Below are positions 45,249-56,052 of a DNA stretch of 64,000 nucleotides, piece by piece. The stretch lies in NCBI GenBank assembly GCA_934045075.1, contig OW203727.1, positions 12,315,501 through 12,379,500 on the forward strand. The letters run 5' to 3'. The translations under genes and the position numbers were made by a program. The notes beneath the pieces are model-generated. The model saw nothing but the letters and a program-made list of their open reading frames with translations. It did not search any database and was not told the DNA's origin. Origin of the DNA: Yponomeuta sedellus. Lineage: Eukaryota > Arthropoda > Insecta > Lepidoptera > Yponomeutidae. Within the stretch, counting starts at the first letter, position 1. The number at the start of each line of letters is the position of its first letter.

Positions 45249-48200
45249 TTAAAAGAACTTCCTGTAACTAAATGGAACTCGGGGACGAAGCGACCGCGTT
45301 TCCGCAGGGCGATTGTGTGTGCTCTCCAGTGTATGACCGGTCGTGTCGTCAACGGCCGCGGCATTGATGCCTGCGGATCCAGCCGCATCCTGAGCGATCT
45401 CAGCACCTTGGCAGTCGCGCCATTCGTCGGGCTCCGGAGCGGAAAGACCGGACGGGGCGGGGACAGTTGCGTCTGTAGCCGTCTCCGGATCGCTGACGTA
45501 TACTGATGGTTGAGGCACCGAAGATTCGACTGCTACTGAAGTGGTTGCCGCAGCAGCTGATAGTAACGGGGCCGGTGCTGGTATGGGCAAGGGTGACAAC
45601 GGTTTTGTCGTTGTATTTTCACGGCTGGGTAAAACCTCATCATAATCGTTCGATGATACTTCACTCTCCCCTTTCAGTTCATAAATTTGATTTTTGTGTC
45701 TTTTCACGACGCGATCATAATCAAGTAAGTAAACCAAGTAGGCTGTCCTGCCAAGTTTTTTCCTTATTATACCTTTAGTCCAAAAAGTTCTCTGATTCTG
45801 ATGCGCTTTCACTATTACTAAATCGTTCTCGTTAAAGTCGATATTTCGGCTGCCCTTATAGTATTTAGCCTGTAAACACTGATTTTCTTTTACAGTTTCT
45901 GTTAGTACAGTGTCGGATGATGAGGAGGGGAATAGGTTTAATAAATCCAACCTACATCTTAGTTTCTTGCCAAACAGAACCTCAGCAGGAGACCTGTTCG
46001 TGGATGAATGGATAGAGTTTCTATAGCTAAAGAGGAACTCATTCAACTTCATATTTAAATCACTGTTACTGGAGCCAGAAAGTAAAATTGACTTCAACGC
46101 CCTTTTTATTATTTTAACATAGCTCTCGGCTTGCCCATTACTAGCTGGGTGGTAAGCGGGTGACGTCACATGGGAAATACCATTACTAGAGCAAAAATGT
46201 TCAAACTCGGCTGAAATAAAAGATGTCCCGTTATCTGTACAAATAGTATTGATTAACCCGAACCGAGCCATTAAGTCGGTTAATTTATTAATCACAACCT
46301 TTGACCCATAGCCGGTGCTGACGTCATACACTTCCACCCACTTTGAATAGGCATCTACAATGACGAGATACATTCTGTTATTAAACGGACCTAAAAAGTC
46401 TAGGTGTACTCTGTACCAGGGGTCTGCGGGGTACGGCCAGGGTGTGAGGGGCGCGCGCCGCGGCGTGGCGCGCAGCTGTGTGCACACGTCGCAGTGAGCC
46501 ACCGCGCGCTCCAACTCCGCGCCCATGCCGGGCCACCAGAATCGCGACCGCGCCTCGGCTTTCATTTTTACAACACCTAAGTGACCAACATGCAACTCCT
46601 CAATAATAGCCTGCCTGTACGTTTCGGGTATAACTATCTTAGTGCCTCGCAATAAACACCCTTTTTCAACAGACAGCTCAAAACGACACCCAAAATAAGC
46701 CTTAAGTGTTACATCTTTCAGCTTTTCTGGCCAGCCATTCAATGTAAATTTTATCACTTGTGATAACAACTTATCCGATTCCGTGGCTCGACTCATTTCT
46801 ATTAACGAAATAGGCGCGGAATTCGCATTCAAAATAAAATTAACGTAACACGCCTCATCAGCTGTTGCTTCACAAGATAAGGGAACCGGCTCCCGTGCGC
46901 TTTGTTTACGGTCATTCTCCGATGACGTCACCGGCCCCGATGCCATGGAGCGGCTAAGATAGTCCGCGCTATTGTCTGCACTACACACGTATTCAATTGA
47001 GTAATTATATGCCGACAAAAATAGTGCATACCGTTGAAGCCTATTTGCTGAAACCTCTGGAATGCCTTTCTCTGGGTGAAAAATTGACAGAAGAGGTTTG
47101 TGGTCGGTTCTAAGAATAAACGGCTCCGCCCTGCCGTACAAGTACTGATGGTACTTCCGAACACCAAATACAATAGCTGTAGCCTCTTTCTGGATCTGAC
47201 TATATTGTTTTTCAGCCGTGTTCAACGACCTAGAGGCGTATGACACGGGACGTTCAACACCATCGCCATCAATTTGCGATAAGATACACCCGAGACCAAA
47301 AGGTGACGCATCCACCGTTAATATTATTCGGGCATCTGGGTTGAAGTGCGCTAAAGTTGTATCAGAAATAAGGTTTTCTTTAATCGCGCTGAACGCAAAT
47401 TCATGCCGACTGTCCCATTGCCACTTGCAATTTTTTTGTAGCAACTCATGCAATGGAGCTAGTATGGACGATGCATTATTTATAAATGACCTATAATAAT
47501 TAACTAATCCTAGGAAGGATTTCAACTCCGTGGCATTTTCGGGTCTTTTTGCATTTACAATACTGGCTACCTTCTCTGGGCTCTTATGAATGCCATTCTT
47601 ATCAATAAGGAACCCTAAATATGAGACAGAGTCCTGAAAGAAATGGCATTTTTCTTTTTTTAAAACCAAGCCTGCGTTTTCTAGCCTTTTAAATACTTCT
47701 TGTAACCTAGCCATGTGTTCACTTTTAGTCTGGCCGGTAACAAGGATATCGTCTAAAAATTGCAGGACTCCATCCTGTAAGGGGGAAGGGTGACCATTTT
47801 CATCGGGGGCGGTCAAAATATTTTCAAGTGTTCGCTGAAAAATTGCGGGGGCGCTAGATAGACCAAACACGAGTCTTGTATACTTGTATAATCCTTTGTG
47901 CGTGTTTATGCAAGTGATATTTTGTGAATCTTTGTGTAAACGGAGTTGATTATATGCGCCTGATAGATCAAGTTTCGTAAATTGAGCGCCATTGTGTAAT
48001 TTAGAAAATAATTCTTCTACCCGCGGCAGGGGGTACTTTTCTGTTAACAAGCATTTATTCAACGAAACTGAGTAGTCAGCACACAGACGAATCTGACCGT
48101 CTTTCCTGAGAACAGGTACTATTGGGCTAGCATAATCTGAAAACGGCACTGGTTCGATTATTCCTAACGCCAACAGTCTATCGATTTCTACCTCCAATTT

Positions 48201-49577
48201 ACTTTTCAATGCGAATGGCACTGGCCGCGCTTTGAAATAAAATGGTGAGCTACCTGGCTTTAAATGAAGCTTTACATCCATACCCTTACAACACCCCAAT
48301 TGGTCAGAAAACAAACGTGGGTACATTTGTGAAAAGCCATCAATGTTTTCTGTTACTTCACAATTATTTACAGTGCAAATCTGTAATTTAAACTTTGCTA
48401 TAAAATCTCGCCCAAGTAAGGGAGGGCCACCATTTCGAACAACAAAGACTCTGATCAGTTCTGTTTGAGAACGGAAAGAGAAAGGTAACAAAATTGTACC
48501 TAACGTGTCTATAGAAGTACCGTTATAACTTTGTAATATCTTTCCGGTCTCGCACAAGGGGTAGCTGGCAAAATGTTTTTTATAAACGGCGTCTGAAATA
48601 GCCGTAACTGCTGAACCTGTGTCTACTTCAAAACTCAAAGAAACGTCATCCACGAGTACAGACTCCTGCATAGGTTCACCTTGAAAGCTACGGATATTAA
48701 ATAGCAAACGCTTACCGTCATCCCCATCATCCGAACAACATTGTAAAAAATGTTGATTGGTAGCGATCAAATTGTTTTTATTACTAACGCACACACGTCT
48801 CATGTGACCCTTCCCGCCGCACTTCTTACACGTAGCATTTCTAAATCGACACTTTTTGTTGTTATGGCCGTAATATCCACACACAGTACACTGCTCAGAC
48901 TGCTGTGCTGTCACTCCAGCTGTAGACGAGACGGTCGAAGAGCCAGCGCCACCCGGGACCGCAGTACGTTCGCGCGACGACATCTTATGCACGTCGAGGG
49001 TAGAAACCGGCAATGAATGCGCGCCAATGCCTTGCCGTGCGCCTTCTCTGGCGCAGCGCACTCCTTCGGCAATCTGAAGCGCCTTCTGCAGTGTCAGCAG
49101 CTCTATAGGTTCGTTAAATAAGCGTTCCCGCTCTGGACCACCGAGCATGCCGAGTACAAACCGGTCTCGCAGCGAATCTTCTAGCGATGCAGTAGGAAAT
49201 CCACATTCCATAGCTAAGCCTCGTACCCGTGCTGACCACGCCACCAGCGATTCCTCGGGCCGTTGAAAGGAGCTATGGAATTTATACCGCTCAGCAAAAG
49301 TACACTTTTTTGTTTGAAAGTGGCCGTCGAACAAGTGTATAACCTCTTCAAATGGTAAAGTGCCGACGTCTTGGGGAAGTGCCAAGTCTCTTATGAGTCG
49401 ATAAGTAGTCTCAGCGAGACTACTGAGTAAGATAGCACGTCGCTTTGCTCCTGATTTATCCGATTCATTGGTAATTTCGTTTGCAAGGAACCATTGTTGC
49501 AGTTGACCTTTGAACAGCCCCCAGTCTTGAGTTGAGTGGTTAAACACATTTAAAACTCCAACTGTGACCGTTGCCAT
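45249..49577 (-). CDS. Ty3/gypsy Gag-Pol polyprotein (1,442 aa, intact)
   Basis: A single open frame; the first true ATG is at 49577-49575 (MATVTVGVLNVF), upstream codons being non-ATG. Order: Gag capsid-like region (1-~225); two CCHC zinc knuckles CTVCGYYGHNNKKC and CKKCGGKGHMRRVC (~230-263); aspartic protease with DTGSA (~319); reverse transcriptase with FLDDILV (~607, the usual YxDD as FLDD); RNase H with TVDAS (~756); integrase with an HHCC zinc site (~996-1032) and catalytic D1060, D1115, E1151 (D35E spacing); proline/alanine/serine-rich C-terminus. No frameshift separates gag and pol. It functions as the element's own capsid and replication-integration machinery. All catalytic residues looked for are present, so it may be mobilisation-competent. 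Confidence 0.95.
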   Translation of the reverse strand: MATVTVGVLNVFNHSTQDWGLFKGQLQQWFLANEITNESDKSGAKRRAILLSSLAETTYRLIRDLALPQDVGTLPFEEVIHLFDGHFQTKKCTFAERYKFHSSFQRPEESLVAWSARVRGLAMECGFPTASLEDSLRDRFVLGMLGGPERERLFNEPIELLTLQKALQIAEGVRCAREGARQGIGAHSLPVSTLDVHKMSSRERTAVPGGAGSSTVSSTAGVTAQQSEQCTVCGYYGHNNKKCRFRNATCKKCGGKGHMRRVCVSNKNNLIATNQHFLQCCSDDGDDGKRLLFNIRSFQGEPMQESVLVDDVSLSFEVDTGSAVTAISDAVYKKHFASYPLCETGKILQSYNGTSIDTLGTILLPFSFRSQTELIRVFVVRNGGPPLLGRDFIAKFKLQICTVNNCEVTENIDGFSQMYPRLFSDQLGCCKGMDVKLHLKPGSSPFYFKARPVPFALKSKLEVEIDRLLALGIIEPVPFSDYASPIVPVLRKDGQIRLCADYSVSLNKCLLTEKYPLPRVEELFSKLHNGAQFTKLDLSGAYNQLRLHKDSQNITCINTHKGLYKYTRLVFGLSSAPAIFQRTLENILTAPDENGHPSPLQDGVLQFLDDILVTGQTKSEHMARLQEVFKRLENAGLVLKKEKCHFFQDSVSYLGFLIDKNGIHKSPEKVASIVNAKRPENATELKSFLGLVNYYRSFINNASSILAPLHELLQKNCKWQWDSRHEFAFSAIKENLISDTTLAHFNPDARIILTVDASPFGLGCILSQIDGDGVERPVSYASRSLNTAEKQYSQIQKEATAIVFGVRKYHQYLYGRAEPFILRTDHKPLLSIFHPEKGIPEVSANRLQRYALFLSAYNYSIEYVCSADNSADYLSRSMASGPVTSSENDRKQSAREPVPLSCEATADEACYVNFILNANSAPISLIEMSRATESDKLLSQVIKFTLNGWPEKLKDVTLKAYFGCRFELSVEKGCLLRGTKIVIPETYRQAIIEELHVGHLGVVKMKAEARSRFWWPGMGAELERAVAHCDVCTQLRATPRRAPLTPWPYPADPWYRVHLDFLGPFNNRMYLVIVDAYSKWVEVYDVSTGYGSKVVINKLTDLMARFGLINTICTDNGTSFISAEFEHFCSSNGISHVTSPAYHPASNGQAESYVKIIKRALKSILLSGSSNSDLNMKLNEFLFSYRNSIHSSTNRSPAEVLFGKKLRCRLDLLNLFPSSSSDTVLTETVKENQCLQAKYYKGSRNIDFNENDLVIVKAHQNQRTFWTKGIIRKKLGRTAYLVYLLDYDRVVKRHKNQIYELKGESEVSSNDYDEVLPSRENTTTKPLSPLPIPAPAPLLSAAAATTSVAVESSVPQPSVYVSDPETATDATVPAPSGLSAPEPDEWRDCQGAEIAQDAAGSAGINAAAVDDTTGHTLESTHNRPAETRSLRPRVPFSYRKFF

Positions 49578-49613
49578 TGCTAAGCAAGGTATATTGTGCA
49601 ACACACGCGTAAA

Positions 49614-49628
49614 GTTCGGGCTGCGCCA
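49614..49628 (-). other. Primer-binding site of the Ty3/gypsy element
   Basis: TGGCGCAGCCCGAAC on the minus strand begins one base after the 5' LTR. The TGGCGCAG start fits the 3' end of some insect serine tRNAs; the match beyond that is not perfect, so the primer identity is tentative. Confidence 0.6.
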
Positions 49629-49629
49629 C

Positions 49630-49754
49630 TGTTATTTCAGAGATTAACAGGAATAAATAAAAGATCGACTTCTTCAGACAAACTATCTATTCAGACTGAC
49701 TTAAAGTGGGTAGCCCTTAGCAATCTCAGTCTACCCCATATCTTAATACTAACA
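49630..49754 (-). repeat. 5' LTR of the Ty3/gypsy element
   Basis: 125 bp, TG...CA, apparently identical to 45094-45218. In element orientation it would contain the promoter. Confidence 0.93.
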
Positions 49755-49759
49755 ACCAC

Positions 49760-50890
49760 ATACATACTGTTCGGCAGGTTATACAGAAGTCCGAAGAGTA
49801 TAACCAACCGCTGTGTCTGGCGTTTGTGGACTACGAGAAAGCCTTCGACTCCATCGAAACCTGGGCTGTTCTGGAGTCTTTGCAGCGATGCCAAGTCGAC
49901 TGGCGTTACGTGGAGGTGCTGAGGAGTCTCTACCAAGTGGCGACGATGTCCGTGCAAGTACAGAACCACCAAACAAGACCCATCCAGTTGCTCAGAGGTG
50001 TAAGACAGGGTGACGTTATTTCCCCGAAACTCTTCACCAATGCTCTGGAGGATGTTTTCAAGACCCTGTGGTGGAATGGCATGGGCATCAATGTTAATGG
50101 TGAATATCTCACACACCTCCGCTTTGCTGACGACATAGTCTTAATGGCAGAATCGCTGCAAGACCTACAGAAAATGCTGTCTGATCTTAATCCTGCCTCG
50201 AGACGCGTTGGGCTTGGGATGAACTTGGACAAGACTAAGGTCATGTTCAACGAGCACATCGTCCCTGAGCCCGTTCTCGTCGAAGGTGTAGCCCTTGAAG
50301 TTGTCCAAGAGTACGTCTACCTAGGACAAAAGATCCAGCTGGGTAGAGACAACTTGGAGGGTGAAATCACCAGAAGAGTGCAGCTTGGCTGGGCAGCGTT
50401 TGGAAAGTTGCGTCACATCTTCGAGTCATCCTTGCCACAATGCCTGAAGACCAAGGTATTCAATCAATGCGTCCTGCCGGTCATGACATACGGAGCCGAG
50501 ACGTGGAACCTGACAGTGAAACTAGCCCACCGATTGCATGTCACTCAGCGAGCTATGGAAAGGTGTATGCTCGGAATCTCGTTAAGGGACAAAGTCCGGA
50601 ACGAGATCATCCGACAAAAAACCAAAGTCACTGACGTAGTTCAGAAGTGTAGCAGGCTGAAGTGGCAGTGGGCTGGTCACATCTATCGCAGAACCGATGA
50701 TCGTTGGAGCAGACGAGTTCTCGAATGGAGACCACGACTCGGCAAGCGTAGTGTAGGACGCCCTCCGGCCAGATGGACCGACGACCTGAAAAAGGTGGCT
50801 GGTGGTGACTGGATGGCGAAAACGGGAGATCGGGTCTTGTGGCGCACCCTGGGGGAGGCTTATGTCCAGCAGTGGACTGCAATAGGCTGA
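49760..50890 (+). CDS. RTE reverse transcriptase, C-terminal part
   Basis: Continues the frame of 44740-45093 in phase: IHTVRQVIQKSEEYNQPLCL, AFVDYEKAFDS (RT motif A), GVRQGDVISPKLFT (motif B), LRFADDIVLMAE (catalytic FADD), then LGMNLDKTKVM. The C-terminal region RAMERCMLGISLRDKVRNE, KWQWAGHIYRR, GRPPARWTDDLKK and VQQWTAIG is typical of lepidopteran RTE elements. The joint frame would be 494 codons. QQW is encoded by CAGCAGTGG, the signature also present in SINE family B tails. The stop is 50888-50890, and the A-rich tail starts 9 bp later. No endonuclease domain remains. Confidence 0.92.
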   Translation: MHTVRQVIQKSEEYNQPLCLAFVDYEKAFDSIETWAVLESLQRCQVDWRYVEVLRSLYQVATMSVQVQNHQTRPIQLLRGVRQGDVISPKLFTNALEDVFKTLWWNGMGINVNGEYLTHLRFADDIVLMAESLQDLQKMLSDLNPASRRVGLGMNLDKTKVMFNEHIVPEPVLVEGVALEVVQEYVYLGQKIQLGRDNLEGEITRRVQLGWAAFGKLRHIFESSLPQCLKTKVFNQCVLPVMTYGAETWNLTVKLAHRLHVTQRAMERCMLGISLRDKVRNEIIRQKTKVTDVVQKCSRLKWQWAGHIYRRTDDRWSRRVLEWRPRLGKRSVGRPPARWTDDLKKVAGGDWMAKTGDRVLWRTLGEAYVQQWTAIG

Positions 50891-50916
50891 AATGAATGAA
50901 AAAAAAAAGATGATCT

Positions 50917-52848
50917 TGGTTCTGTGTCTGTAACATTTCAATATCTCCCAATCTACACGACTAGAGCGTAAACATAGGCAATTTAGGACAAGTCACATTT
51001 GATGATGTCTGCAGTACAGACCGTACAGCCAAGAAATACGCAATTTATTATAAGCTACATAATTACGTTTTCTTGGTTGGTTCTTCAATGTCACCTACCA
51101 AAGAGAACAAAGGCTCTCCTTCTCATGAAGCTCAATACATTGTCGGTCAAATAACTTGAGACAATGTATTCCTGGGACGACACTAACTTGGACTATTTAT
51201 TGCGCTCCAGCCGCAACAGAGACGCCCGCCGCCTTTAATATCAAAAACTCAGTCGGATTTTACAATTCTGCAACCCGATCTTCTTGTATACGATGCCTAT
51301 AGATGCTTATAAGCGTCCCCTGCCCCCTATTAAATGGATTGAATGAATAATTCAGCTACAGCGAGAAGAGTCGCGGCGATTCCTTGGAGGATCTTTTCAG
51401 AGCGACTTCTTTCATTGCTTTGAAACGAATCGGAATCGTCAGACAAAATTGAAAGGCTCTAATTGAAGGTAATTCGCAATGCCCATAGCACCTTACTATT
51501 GGTTAAGTCTTAAGTCCAATAAATCTGTAATTTTTGTCTATGTCTTATATGTGTTGTCTCATGCCGTTTCTTTGTACGCACATCATGCAAAAATCAGTGA
51601 AAGTAATTAAGTAAAACTCACCATGGCTATAGCTTATATTCTCGGGTAACATTTAAGCTACATAAGATCACGCTTAAGTAACTGGGATAGTAAAAAATCA
51701 CCATAAGCTGTGAGGTCATTGAACAGTATTGACCATTGAACAGTATTGACCGATTTTGACACGATTTTTTTTATTACTGTTATGTTGATATTATTGTCAA
51801 AAGTTAGCATACCTTCTTTTTATTTTAGACACCTAAATATTTTTTTTCAATAAGGTGCGTAGGAAGACTCTTGCTTACCCTTTACGTGAAAAATCCTTTT
51901 TTCCTCTGTGGCGAACAAACAAAACTGCGTCTGCAATGGCGAGCGATGACATTTATCGAATCATAGGTACTCGTAATTTGTTTGTGATAAAACTCACAGA
52001 ACCCTTTTCTTTTTACCAGGTAATGGTATAATAGTTCCAACCGTAAATTGAACTTTACCACTCTTGAATGAAGTTAAAACACAATGAAAAACTTATACGA
52101 GCTCTGCCCGTTAAAGTGTTGAAATATGCACGAAATCTTGTCAAATTCTGGACTTTTGACTGTTAGAGGATAGCACGATGTTTCGCCGAAGTTGCGCCGT
52201 GTGGGAAATTGCGTCAAAACTATGTACAACTACGCTTACAATGTAAATGATATTTCGCACGGAGTTTTAGCATGTTTTGATAGCTTAGTCCAATTTAATC
52301 TATCATTTTAGCCCTATTATTCATACTGGGCACCAGCCTCGCCAAAGCACGTCTTTCTGATCTCGACCATCCTCATTCAGCCGCTACCGGCAATTTAACT
52401 TAGATCGTCAGTCCAGTGAGCTATTGGACGTCTTATACTGTGTCTTTCAATATGCCGCTAACAGACAAACCGATTTAAATGAAAAATCACTGTATGATTT
52501 TGAGTACTCTATTGAATGAGTTTGAGCGAGCGACAAGCTACGCCGACGGGAGACGGCGTCGTGAGGTGGAATAATAAATTTAACTACCGCGAAACGTCCC
52601 AAGCGACAAAACGGAGACAAACCATGACCTTCATTAACGGGTAAGTACACATTACACTATAATAGAAAAAACTTTATAGCACAATGAACATAATTTTAAA
52701 AAGTTGAGATCAAGACTAATTAGTATTTTCTTTCGAGTAACATTGGGTTAGGTGAATAGTGAAAGGAGTTATGGCAAAGATTTCAACCTCTACATTATAC
52801 CTATAACACGATACATCAAAAATAACTAGAACACACACTGTAATACAA
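50917..52848. other. No recognisable gene
   Basis: AT-rich. A 15-bp tandem duplication (TTGAACAGTATTGACC-like) is at about 51718-51751. No coding or SINE signals were found. Confidence 0.4.
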
Positions 52849-52849
52849 T

Positions 52850-52995
52850 AAATCACATAACATTTATATACAGGCACATACATTGCGCTTGCGAGAAACA
52901 GCGACATCACATGAAGGTTAGGCCATCATAAACATCCAAGACCTGTGGTTTTTTTCCGAGGTTCAAACCCCGGCTCCCGCATGGCAGATAAGAAC
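52850..52995 (-). mobile_element. SINE-like repeat (family E) with B-box-like motif
   Basis: ATAACATTTATATACAGGC ... ACATACATTG and AAACATCCAAGACCTGTGG match 4745-4925. It then shows GGTTCAAACCCCGGCTCCCG, a tRNA B-box-like sequence. The left end resembles the block that reaches the window's right edge at 63975. Confidence 0.5.
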
Positions 52996-53029
52996 AAAAA
53001 CTACATATAATACATTTATTTAGGATTAT

Positions 53030-53300
53030 GACTCTTTAGTCCAAAGCAGTGTTTGTACGAATCTACTTTTAAACACGTCGACTAACGAGGTCTGCCGTAT
53101 GTACTCGTATAGGGGTAGTGCGTTCCACAAGCGCTCCCCTGTCATAACGAAGAAATTCGAATAGCCTTCCGTACCTTGCACAGGACATGCGCGAAGCTGA
53201 AGGCGACCAGGAACCTCAAGAGGGGCGAAACATACTGGGAAAAAGAAAGGGTGTTGTTGTATGCCATAAATAAGTGGCACAATGTGAGTATTCCTGCGTT
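53030..53300 (-). mobile_element. Non-LTR retrotransposon C-terminal fragment
   Basis: The minus-strand frame (84 codons, 53026-53280) contains FFVMTGERLWNALP and SLVDVFKSRF, a pattern I recognise from jockey/CR1-group C-termini (xxRLWNSLP...FK). There are no RT motifs; it is a truncated fossil. Confidence 0.5.
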
Positions 53301-53454
53301 AGCGGATATCTAGCCTATTAAGCCAAATGAGGAACTGGGAACATAGTCATATTGACAAAGACGATATTCTAATGCAACACGAATGAAGTCGCAGGCACAG
53401 CTAATCATTCAATAAATCAGCCCGTATTCGTTCACTGCTGATGGCACGTTACCG

Positions 53455-53630
53455 ATATCTCGTATGATTATCATGCCGGAGATCGTAGGCTCAATTCCTC
53501 GCCATTGATCCTTTTCAAGCGGTCATACAAGACTGAGGCAATTTGTATAAATGGCCTCAGTTTGGGTATATATCTAACTTAGTGGTGTCGTTGCCTGGTG
53601 TTCCGATTTCTGGCCTTGCCTCCTAGGACA
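53455..53630 (+). mobile_element. SINE family C fragment
   Basis: The tRNA-like GTAGGCTCAATTCCTCGCC (B-box-like), GAGGCAATTTGTATAAATGG, CCTCAGTTTGGGTATATATC and GTTGCCTGGTGTTCC blocks follow the order of the reversed copies at 58310 and 60660. Confidence 0.55.
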
Positions 53631-53689
53631 CTGGATGTCCTAGTTTGAGACTAGAACAAATGATTAATGTGTGCGGTGGTTTTTATTTC

Positions 53690-53815
53690 ATAAGGCACGA
53701 CACCTGACATTGTGAGGAAACCTGAGTGTCTGAGGTGTTAAAATTCCTCAGCGCTTGAAATTGCCAATGCGCGGTGGGCACGCATGCTAATTAAGCCCAC
53801 ACCCTTAAGATGTTG
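53690..53815 (+). mobile_element. SINE family F fragment
   Basis: GACATTGTGAGGAAACCTGA, CCTCAGCGCTTGAAATTGCC and GGTGGGCACGC...TTAAGCCCACAC correspond to the body of the 37185-37465 copy. A family F-like 3' end also lies at 54070-54140 (CTGTGCTCTGCTGCAGTGGG then TTTATAGGC), separated by ~250 bp of unrelated AT-rich DNA. Confidence 0.6.
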
Positions 53816-54261
53816 TAATTTTTTTAATAAATAATAAAACTGGAATGACTTCAACTTTGTGCTTTATTTAAATGTGTTTGTTTATTTTATTTGTATATAA
53901 ACAGTAAACTGCATAAAAAACAGAATAAGCAGGTAAAAATAGTCAAATAGTCAGTTGAAATGTGAAGTAGTAATGCTAAAAATGAAAGAAATCTCAAAAA
54001 TGAGTGACGTAATTTAAAATTTTTGAAAATGATAGACAGAATTAAAGAAATATAAAAAAATGGTGTTGAGAGGTTTGCACCGTTACACTCTCTCTTTGAG
54101 AGAAGACCTGTGCTCTGCTGCAGTGGGGCATTTATAGGCTACATTTAAAAAAGGCACGACACTTCCGTCCGTTCCTCGGCCGTCCTCATCCAGCTTCTCT
54201 AAGAAATCAGCGTTACATCGTCGATTCAGTCTGTGGGAGTCAGTGGGAATCGAATCCAAGG

Positions 54262-54335
54262 TCACGACGACGTCTTGACTGCCATGATCGTCACCTCAAG
54301 GTCACGATCATGGTAGTCAAGACGTCGCGTCGTGA
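54262..54335. repeat. Long hairpin, ~30-bp arms
   Basis: Left arm 54262-54291 and right arm 54304-54335 are inverted copies with one mismatch and a 2-bp insertion, with a 12-bp loop. The left arm follows a tRNA B-box-like GGGAATCGAATCC (reversed), so it may be the remains of a snap-back SINE. Confidence 0.85.
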
Positions 54336-54361
54336 GTTTTCATAAGGTTCTTTTTTTATAA

Positions 54362-54398
54362 GGCGAAATTACAGTCCAGTTTCGACTGTAATTTCGCC
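54362..54398. repeat. Perfect 15-bp-arm hairpin
   Basis: GGCGAAATTACAGTC (54362-54376) and GACTGTAATTTCGCC (54384-54398) around a 7-bp loop. It lies 26 bp after another, longer hairpin. Confidence 0.9.
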
Positions 54399-55139
54399 AT
54401 GGTGAACTCGTTAGGCGTTTTGTTAGCAGTTGATGTGTCAAAATTATAACATATTTGTTTACAACACAACACTAAATTCAAGTGGCAAGTGTTCTTCATA
54501 TAACAGACAAGGCCGTGGTTCATTAAAGGAATCCGAGTAGATCCTTAATGGAGCGTATCCATACCACTTCTTCGAGGCCTGCAGTATAATACGCCTCGTG
54601 ATATAGGTCAAGAGAGTGCTGCTGATATGCTCATGGTACAGTGAATGACGTAAGGAGACTACTTGATTGATATCGCTCTTACGCCCGGGCGATAAAAGGT
54701 GCACTGTCAATTGATGTGGGTATGGTGTCAGAATCTACTTGGATAATAATGATCCGTTCGGAGTTGCAGATAGATTTAATACATAATTGACTTAACCCAT
54801 TATGGCCTGAACTATTTTAGAGGCTTAAAAAATTGTAATTTTCACATAATATTGCTTTTGGCGGCTCCCTTAGCTATTTGTAATAATTATTTATTATATT
54901 TTTTTTTTTACTTTTTGAAAAAACAATGTGTGCCATATGGCACCGCTCGGCCAATACGTAAGCAAAAATCCCTCTATTAGGCATGTATTAGCTTTTTATT
55001 AGCGAACCATTTTTACTGTCTATTTGTAACATTATGAAGATTTTAAGTAACGCACGAATGAATAAATAAAAACAGCATTTATTTTATGAATTTATGTTCT
55101 AGTATACACACTTTTTTAGTTTTACATGCGGACGTGAAA

Positions 55140-55935
55140 TTGATAATTGATAGAAATTGATAACAGGATGCACAGAGCCCTACGTCACATTTATTGCATT
55201 GCAGTCTTGTCTGACACTTGCACATTTCCAAAGCACATATGCGACGAGATTCGCTGGGAACTAATAAGTGATTCCGTAATGATTCGACAGTATAGGAATT
55301 GCGATAAATGCTTTCAATTGTTCGGTGGATATTTTCGGATCGGCGTAATTCAAAAAAGTTGCATACTTTGACAACTGTCTGTGACTGGTCTACTAAAAGG
55401 TTGTAGACACATAATCCAAAATATTAGTCCAGAATCTAAGTAGGAGATTTCTCTCGAAGTTAACTAAAATTTGCTTCGGGAAACATGGGTGGCTCCCGAA
55501 CTAAATCAACGCAACGTCCGAGATGATGCGGCTTCAGGTTGTATATTTGGTACCACCCGTACCTAAATTTTTGCGTTTATCAGATCGTGATTGGTGTGTG
55601 GACAGAGGTGAAGACGCCAATACTTCACATCCAGCATTGAATTGCTGACCTATCACATCATTATAAAACCACCCCTACTTCGTCGCCCGAATCTTGATCA
55701 GAGTCGATTGCGGGTTCTGAAGCTTCAATGTATAGCAACTGCGGCTCAATTTCCTCATCTCCTAGCAGGGCTAGTACCTCATGGAATGTACAACCCCTAT
55801 CAAGACAAAAAAATACTGTTAAACTACACAGAAACCAAACATAAACATTGCACACATTATTGGAATATACTACGTATCGGCCTAGAGGTGCCATACGGCA
55901 CCCGTAAATTTTGAGGTACGATAAAACAAACACGT
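55140..55935 (-). pseudogene. piggyBac-like transposase remnant
   Basis: From right to left on the minus strand: an acidic N-terminal region (EVLALLGDEEIEPQ ... SDQDSGDEVG, 55661-55790); GQQFNAGCEVLASSPLS in another frame (~55585-55640); MFPEANFS and LREKSPT near 55450-55500; ISTEQLKAFIAI (55300-55332), which resembles the start of the catalytic domain; then a cysteine-rich stretch CKCQTRLQCNKCDVGLC plus ASC (55168-55223) typical of the piggyBac C-terminal zinc domain. Most of the catalytic region with the aspartate triad is deleted, and stops and frameshifts separate the pieces. It is a clear relic with no function expected. Confidence 0.7.
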
Positions 55936-56052
55936 AAACAAAACTAAATTATATTACAATATAATCTAGTCACACATGTATACAGGAATAAAACAAAATG
56001 CATTTAAGTGATAGATTTCATGAAATATAAAAATTATGGCCCACTTACTTGA

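Larger units (their letters stand above)
45094..49754 (-). mobile_element. Complete Ty3/gypsy LTR retrotransposon
   Basis: 4,661 bp, with two 125-bp LTRs (45094-45218 and 49630-49754) that I read as identical, each TG...CA. The target duplication is ACCAC (45089-45093 and 49755-49759). In element (minus) orientation the 5' LTR is the right one. The primer-binding site TGGCGCAGCCCGAAC (49614-49628) starts one base inside. The purine tract GGTGGAGGGA (45219-45228) precedes the 3' LTR. Short LTRs, two zinc knuckles and one fused frame recall the Mag lineage; that placement is inference. Identical LTRs imply a very recent insertion. Confidence 0.93.
44739..50908 (+). mobile_element. RTE-type LINE, 5'-truncated, split by a Ty3/gypsy insertion
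   Basis: The element's 5' end (truncated in the RT) is at about 44739 and its 3' end at the poly-A run 50900-50908. A 10-bp target duplication AAGATGATCT flanks it (44729-44738 and 50907-50916, the last A's being ambiguous with the tail). Removing the 45094-49754 insertion and one ACCAC copy leaves a single uninterrupted frame, so the LINE copy was young when it was hit. Confidence 0.88.
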
